Shown in pieces: positions 60,395 through 64,000 of a DNA stretch of 64,000 bases (the first letter of the stretch is position 1; each line of letters begins with the position of its first letter). Under the pieces are notes generated by a model. The model saw only the letters and a program-made list of their open reading frames with translations, had not been told where the DNA came from and did no database searches. Source of the stretch: CAVTWD01 sp963738325 (GTDB taxonomy: Bacteria; Actinomycetota; Acidimicrobiia; Acidimicrobiales; Ilumatobacteraceae). A program made the position numbers and the translations under genes. The stretch is from NCBI GenBank assembly GCA_963738325.1, contig CAVTWD010000002.1:124001-188000 (forward strand). The letters are read 5' to 3'.

Positions 60395-61680
60395 TCAGGC
60401 GCCTTCGACAGCTTCGAGTCGACCGGACCGGATCGCGTCGCAGAACGCTCGGTAGTCCCGGTCGTTCTGGTCGGCGTAGCGCTGCGAGAAGTCGGCGATC
60501 GACTGCTCGAAGCCATCGCTCTTGCCGAGGTAGGCCGCCAGAGCGATCGGATCGCCGGAGCGAGCATGGGCCCGAGCCAACGTCTCGCCGCAGAAGCGGG
60601 CGTATTCGGCGAGCGTACCCGGTCCCATCGCCTCGACAGTTGCGGACACCTTCATGTCGCGCAGCTGCCGCCAGTACAGGTACGAGTTGGTCTCGGCGCC
60701 CTTCGTCCAGCCCAAGTAGATGTCGCTCGCGGCCTGCATCAACCGCTGTCCCTGCACGACGCGCTCGCCCGGTTGGCGGTAACGGCTCTTGGGGAGGTGA
60801 TCCTCCAAGACCGATGCGGTGGCTTCCTTCACCTGGAGGAACAGGGGGTCCTGCTCATCACGACCCTGCAACAGGACGATGAAAGCCCGCGTGCCGACGC
60901 TGCCGACACCCACCACCTTGCGGGCCATGTCGATCACTTCGAAGCGTTCGAGCAGATGGCGTTGATCGTCCCGCAGCGTCTCCCGGTAGGCGCGGAACTG
61001 CTCGTGGATGATGTGCTCGAACTCTTGGACCGAGTAGCCGGAAATCGACGGCAGGTCCCGCATGGGCACGACGACAGGCGGTTCGCTCACGATCCGATAG
61101 CGCCCGTCGACATGCTCGGCCAGCTTCGAGAGCGCTTGGAGGCTGTCTCGGGTGCGAGCCGTGTCGGCGAGCTTCTTGGCCTTCTTCTCGACTGACTTGG
61201 CCCGCTTCTTGTCCGTACCCTTCAGCGAGCTCGTGGTGGCATTGACAGCCGCCAGCAGTTCTTGGACCGAGACGTGGGCGTACCAGATCTCCATGGTCCG
61301 CATCTCGGCGAACCGTGCGATCGCAGCGTGGTACGCGGTCGCGGCCCTGAGCGACGCCGCCCCCGCGTCGGCGACGGTGAAGCCGTTGTTCCGCGCCGCG
61401 ATCGTGAAGCTCGCCGCCAATCGCTTCACGTCGTACTCGAACGGACCGGGGAGGGTCTCGTCGAAGTCGTTGACGTCGAACAGCAGATCGCGCTCGGGAG
61501 ACGCGAACCCGCCGAAGTTCGAAAGGTGCGCGTCGCCGCAGAGCTGCGCATCGAGCCCCGCCCTCGGCGTGTCCTTCAGATCCGCGGCCATGATCTTCGC
61601 GGCACCGCGGTAGAACGTGAACGGCGACACCATCATGCGCCCGTGGCGAACCGGAACCAGGTCGGCCTTACGGCTGACTC
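60395..61680 (-). pseudogene. DUF2252 protein, N-terminally truncated
   Basis: Conserved sequence starts at RKADLVPVRHGRMMVSPFTF and continues ADLKDTPRAGLDAQLCGDAH, FDVNDFDETLPGPFEYDVKR to LARAHARSGDPIALAAYLGK at the end; 430 or so residues. Full-length members have about 40 more residues in front, and here the frame runs back into sequence that on the other strand encodes DUF1254. An ATG at 61636 could start a shortened product. The family has a kinase-like fold of unknown function. Downstream tail also found at 22.3 kb. Confidence 0.72.
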
Positions 61681-62255
61681 GGCCTGGACCAACATGCTGT
61701 TCGAGGGCGGCTACCGGTTCGAGACACCGGTCCCGATGGTGACGCCTGAGGGGATCAAGCCCTTCCCGACCACCGGCGCCCGCAAGCACGACCTGCGCAC
61801 CCTGTTCTTCTACGGCTACACCGGGATCACGCCGGCCGTGGCCATGCGCCTCACCGGGATCGGCAGCCAGTACCTTGCCGCCTTCATGGACTCCAAGCGG
61901 GCCTTCTTCGACGGAGCCAAGGCCTACATCGGTGACGCTGCCTCCCGACATCCCCCAGGCCCCGTTCTGGTCGTTCACGCTCTACCACCACCAGACCCGG
62001 TCGCTGCTGATCACGCCACAACGCTTCCCTCGCGCCGGCGGCCAGTCCCACCCCACCCCAGCCGCGGCGGCGAACCCGGAAGGCGCGACCACCATCCACC
62101 TCGGCCCAGAGCAACCGGCCGGTGTTCCCGACGGCAACTGGATCCAGACGGTGCCGGGCAAGGGATGCTTCATCGTGCTCCGGCTGTACAGTCCGCTCCA
62201 GCCGTTCTTCGACAAGTCGTTGCGCGCCGGCGAGGTCGAGCGGGCCAAGGGGTAG
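61640..62255 (+). pseudogene. 3' part of a DUF1254/DUF1214 protein
   Basis: WTNMLFEGGYRFETPVPMVT, then MDSKRAFFDGAKAYI, a frame change near 61935, then FWSFTLYHHQTRSLLITPQR, GPEQPAGVPDGNWIQTVPGK and LYSPLQPFFDKSLRAGEVER. This is the C-terminal half of a DUF1254 protein (exported, unknown function). The signal peptide and first half are missing; the break point coincides with that of the divergent DUF2252 gene. Confidence 0.7.
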
Positions 62256-62310
62256 CGGGCATTGCCCAGGAACGTGATCCGGTGACACCTGAGTTCAGGG
62301 AGAGAGGGCG

Positions 62311-62790
62311 CGCCGGCTGCGCAACGCCGTCGAGCCCGTGGCGGCCGGCGTGTACTTCGCGCCCGAGGCCCATGCGGCCTACCAGGCGCTCGCATTCGAC
62401 GGCAGCTCCGCCAGTGCGGACGGCGTCGCCCGCCCGGAGCTGAAGTCCTACTTCACAAGTCGCGGCGCCTGCATGGGTCACGTGCCGGGCGAGGTGGTGG
62501 CCGCAGCGTTCGCCTGCTTCAACCCCAAGGTCGTGGTGCCGGCGGCGGCGGCGGGGTGGCAGATCGTGGGCCGAGAGGCGATCCTCGAAGCCCGCGAGCA
62601 AGGGGCGACCGGGGTGCTGCGACGGGTCCTGGGCGACGAGCCCGCCGGCCTCGCCCGGGTCACCGACCTGCTCCGGCAGCCGCCGCCACGCCGTGGGAGA
62701 GCCACCCGGTCTACAGCGGGCTGCTGGTCGCTCAGGTTCCCCGACGACCCGATGGGGACCATGTTGCGCACGCCGTGCGGCGGCGGCGAT
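62311..62790 (+). pseudogene. SCO6745-like protein fragment
   Basis: RLRNAVEPVAAGVYFAPEAH, then AAAFACFNPKVVVPAAAAGW and REAILEAREQGATGVLRRVL, with HPVYSGLL in a second frame and FPDDPMGTML in the first. This resembles the SCO6745 family (often called HTH or hypothetical). It lacks its usual start and, beyond 62790, its C-terminal half. One frame change near 62690. Confidence 0.55.
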
Positions 62791-63130
62791 GGCCACCGTC
62801 CAAAGGCGACCACCATCTCCTCCATGCCGTACGCAGGCCATTCGACCACCAACTGGAAGTCGCCTCCGTCCGGAAGAGGTCACGCCCAGTACTCGGACAA
62901 GGTCTCGCACACGGCGCCTCCGCCGCCCTGGCCCTCCAGGCCGTGCGTCGGTTCGGAATCGACCGCCTTCAGCGGATGCCAGTCGAGGTTTCCAGGTTCG
63001 TGGCCCGGCCTACCGTCGGGCCACACGAGCCCGACCCGCAGCGCCCTGCCGAGCCCGGCCGGAGCCTCGGCAGGGCGATCCCCTCAGCGATGACAACAAC
63101 CTGGGCCGCTGGCCCTGGAAGGAGAGAGCG
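62791..63130. other. Unassigned stretch
   Basis: About 340 bases between the SCO6745-like fragment and the secreted protein. Several frames stay open (for example LALQAVRRFGIDRLQRMPVE near 62935), but none has a start with ribosome site or a family I recognise. It is likely remains of one or more genes. Confidence 0.4.
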
Positions 63131-63797
63131 ATGCGCCGACCCCTATTCGCCCGAGCATCAGCGGGGGTGATCCTTCTCGCGGCGATTGTCGTCGTCGCGC
63201 TGGCGTTCACCGCGGGTGGTGGTCGTCCGCAGGAGATCGTCGCGGCTCAGGCACCGACGCTCCCGAGCCTTCCTCCACCAACCCCTGCCCCGGCTGTGGG
63301 CCATCGGGACTACCGGGAACGCGGAGGCGGCGTGGGCGTACCCCGAGAACTTCTGCCTGAAGAACAACGCACCGGCCGCGACGTACGCTGTTTTGTACGG
63401 CCTCGGTCGCCGGGCTCCGGGTCCCGCCACGTTCTTCGCGGAAGTCCAGGGCCACATCCGACAACTTGACACGCTTCAGCCCGGCCAGCGAGCGGTGGAG
63501 TTCCCTGCTCTCGAGCTGTCTCCTGGTCAGACATTCTTGCTCACGGTGTGGGCGACCACGAATGGACGGGCCACCGAGCAGCGCATCCTGTTCGGCAACG
63601 GCACCACGCAGCGCAACGCCACCCTGACCTGTGACTGCGAGCAGCAGGTGACGACGACAACCACGCCGATCAGCCCGACGAGCACGCCGCGCAGCACGAC
63701 GACGGTGCCCGGAGCGACGACGACGACCACGCCGATCAGCCCGACGAGCACGCCGCGCAGCACGACGACGGCGGGGACGCTGGTTCCAGCGCGGTAG
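63131..63797 (+). CDS. Secreted protein with Thr/Pro stalk repeats, frameshifted
   Basis: The ATG at 63131 (GGAGAGAG upstream) gives a signal-like helix RASAGVILLAAIVVVALAFT. After a frame change near 63300 the reading is NAEAAWAYPENFCLKNNAPA, then AEVQGHIRQLDTLQPGQRAV and a domain ending LTCDCEQQV, followed by two copies of TTTTPISPTSTPRSTTT. No family recognised. Secreted or wall-associated, judging by the stalk. It is followed by a strong terminator. Confidence 0.6.
63651..63771 (+). repeat. Two 55-base direct repeats in the Thr/Pro stalk
   Basis: Copies at 63651-63705 and 63717-63771 (period 66) are almost identical and encode the peptide TTTTPISPTSTPRSTTT twice. Confidence 0.85.
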
Positions 63798-63892
63798 GCC
63801 ACCGGGCCCAGAACCATCCCGCCCGTCCGTTGCTAGGGACAAGTGGAGGCCATTGACCATACCGCTCGGGCCCACCATCATTCGAGGACACG

Positions 63893-63931
63893 CGAAACCC
63901 TCGGCCGACTGGGCGGTGGCCGAGGGTTTCG
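63893..63931. terminator. Strong hairpin terminator
   Basis: CGAAACCCTCGGCC (63893-63906) and GGCCGAGGGTTTCG (63918-63931) are perfect 14-base arms around an 11-base loop, about 95 bases after the secreted protein. Confidence 0.75.
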
Positions 63932-64000
63932 TCGGTCCACGTCGATGAACCGCCAGCCTGTGGAGCGTGGCTGCGGATCGTGGGTCGACCGGCTGGCTAC

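Noticed and set aside
63651..63771. Repeats as a CRISPR array
   Set aside because: Only two copies, inside a coding frame, encoding the same peptide, with no distinct spacers and no cas genes.

Overview
The window is GC-rich (visibly about 70 %) bacterial chromosome, dense with GTG and TTG starts and short overlaps between genes. CarD, a mycothiol-type ArsC, a DevS/DevR-like two-component module, F420/PPOX-type flavoproteins, CopC/CopD/YcnI copper proteins and a fused PcaDC point to an actinobacterium. Acidimicrobiia is my best guess; this is inference, since no rRNA or other phylogenetic marker is present.

Layout. 0-9.5 kb: small stress and housekeeping enzymes (VOC, cupin, isochorismatase-like, DHFR-like, SnoaL-like, YihY, a PD-(D/E)XK-like protein, SGNH lipoprotein, SDR, PPOX) ending in a badly broken PEP-utilizing enzyme. 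9.5-12.6 kb: cold-shock gene, then a copper operon (YcnI, CopC, CopD, cytochrome c). 12.7-16 kb: a dormancy-type module (PNPOx protein, GAF histidine kinase, CBS protein, NarL-type regulator) with DevR/DosR-like palindromes in its promoters. 16-21.9 kb: CDF metal exporter, MOSC protein, aldehyde dehydrogenase, Fur-family regulator, tRNA-Gly(TCC), a TetR/SRPBCC pair with a clear operator, PNPOx protein. 22-24.6 kb: a scrapyard of 3' gene tails (LuxR, DUF2252, SulP-STAS, arylsulfatase) around three small intact genes. 24.6-32.6 kb: enoyl-CoA hydratase, nitroreductase, quinone oxidoreductase and the protocatechuate operon pcaH-pcaG-pcaB-pcaDC, which would take protocatechuate to 3-oxoadipate. 32.6-38.6 kb: two ECF sigma factor/membrane-partner operons (the second also carries a secreted beta/gamma-crystallin-like protein) flanking an acyl-CoA synthetase. 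38.6-48.6 kb: a molybdenum hydroxylase large subunit, a fused E1alpha/beta and an E2 of a 2-oxoacid dehydrogenase, CarD, an MFS transporter and a homodimeric-type E1. 48.6-57.9 kb: exported or membrane proteins, an efflux operon collapsed by deletion, a Tat-exported phospholipase C-family esterase, SulP and a diacylglycerol-kinase-like protein. 57.9-60.2 kb: a compact arsenic cluster (ArsR, ArsI, aquaporin, ArsC) beside a tRNA-Lys-like 3' fragment. 60.2-64 kb: truncated DUF2252 and DUF1254 genes head to head, an SCO6745-like fragment and a secreted Thr/Pro-rich protein.

Two kinds of damage recur. Single-base indels, several in short G/C runs, break otherwise well-conserved genes (CDF exporter, ALDH, Fur, pcaB, E2, CopC/CopD); these look like sequencing or assembly errors. 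Separately, internal deletions join the head of a gene to its tail or to another gene (LLM monooxygenase, alpha/beta hydrolase, MFP/MacB, PPOX-like), and several genes survive only as 3' tails. I found no CRISPR array, transposase, integrase or phage gene, and no clear new defence or biosynthetic system. The most promising points for follow-up are the DevR-like regulon with a kinase whose ATPase domain looks degenerate, the three-fold Cys-pair repeats of the sigma-factor partner, the sigma/partner/crystallin operon, and the ars island at a tRNA remnant.
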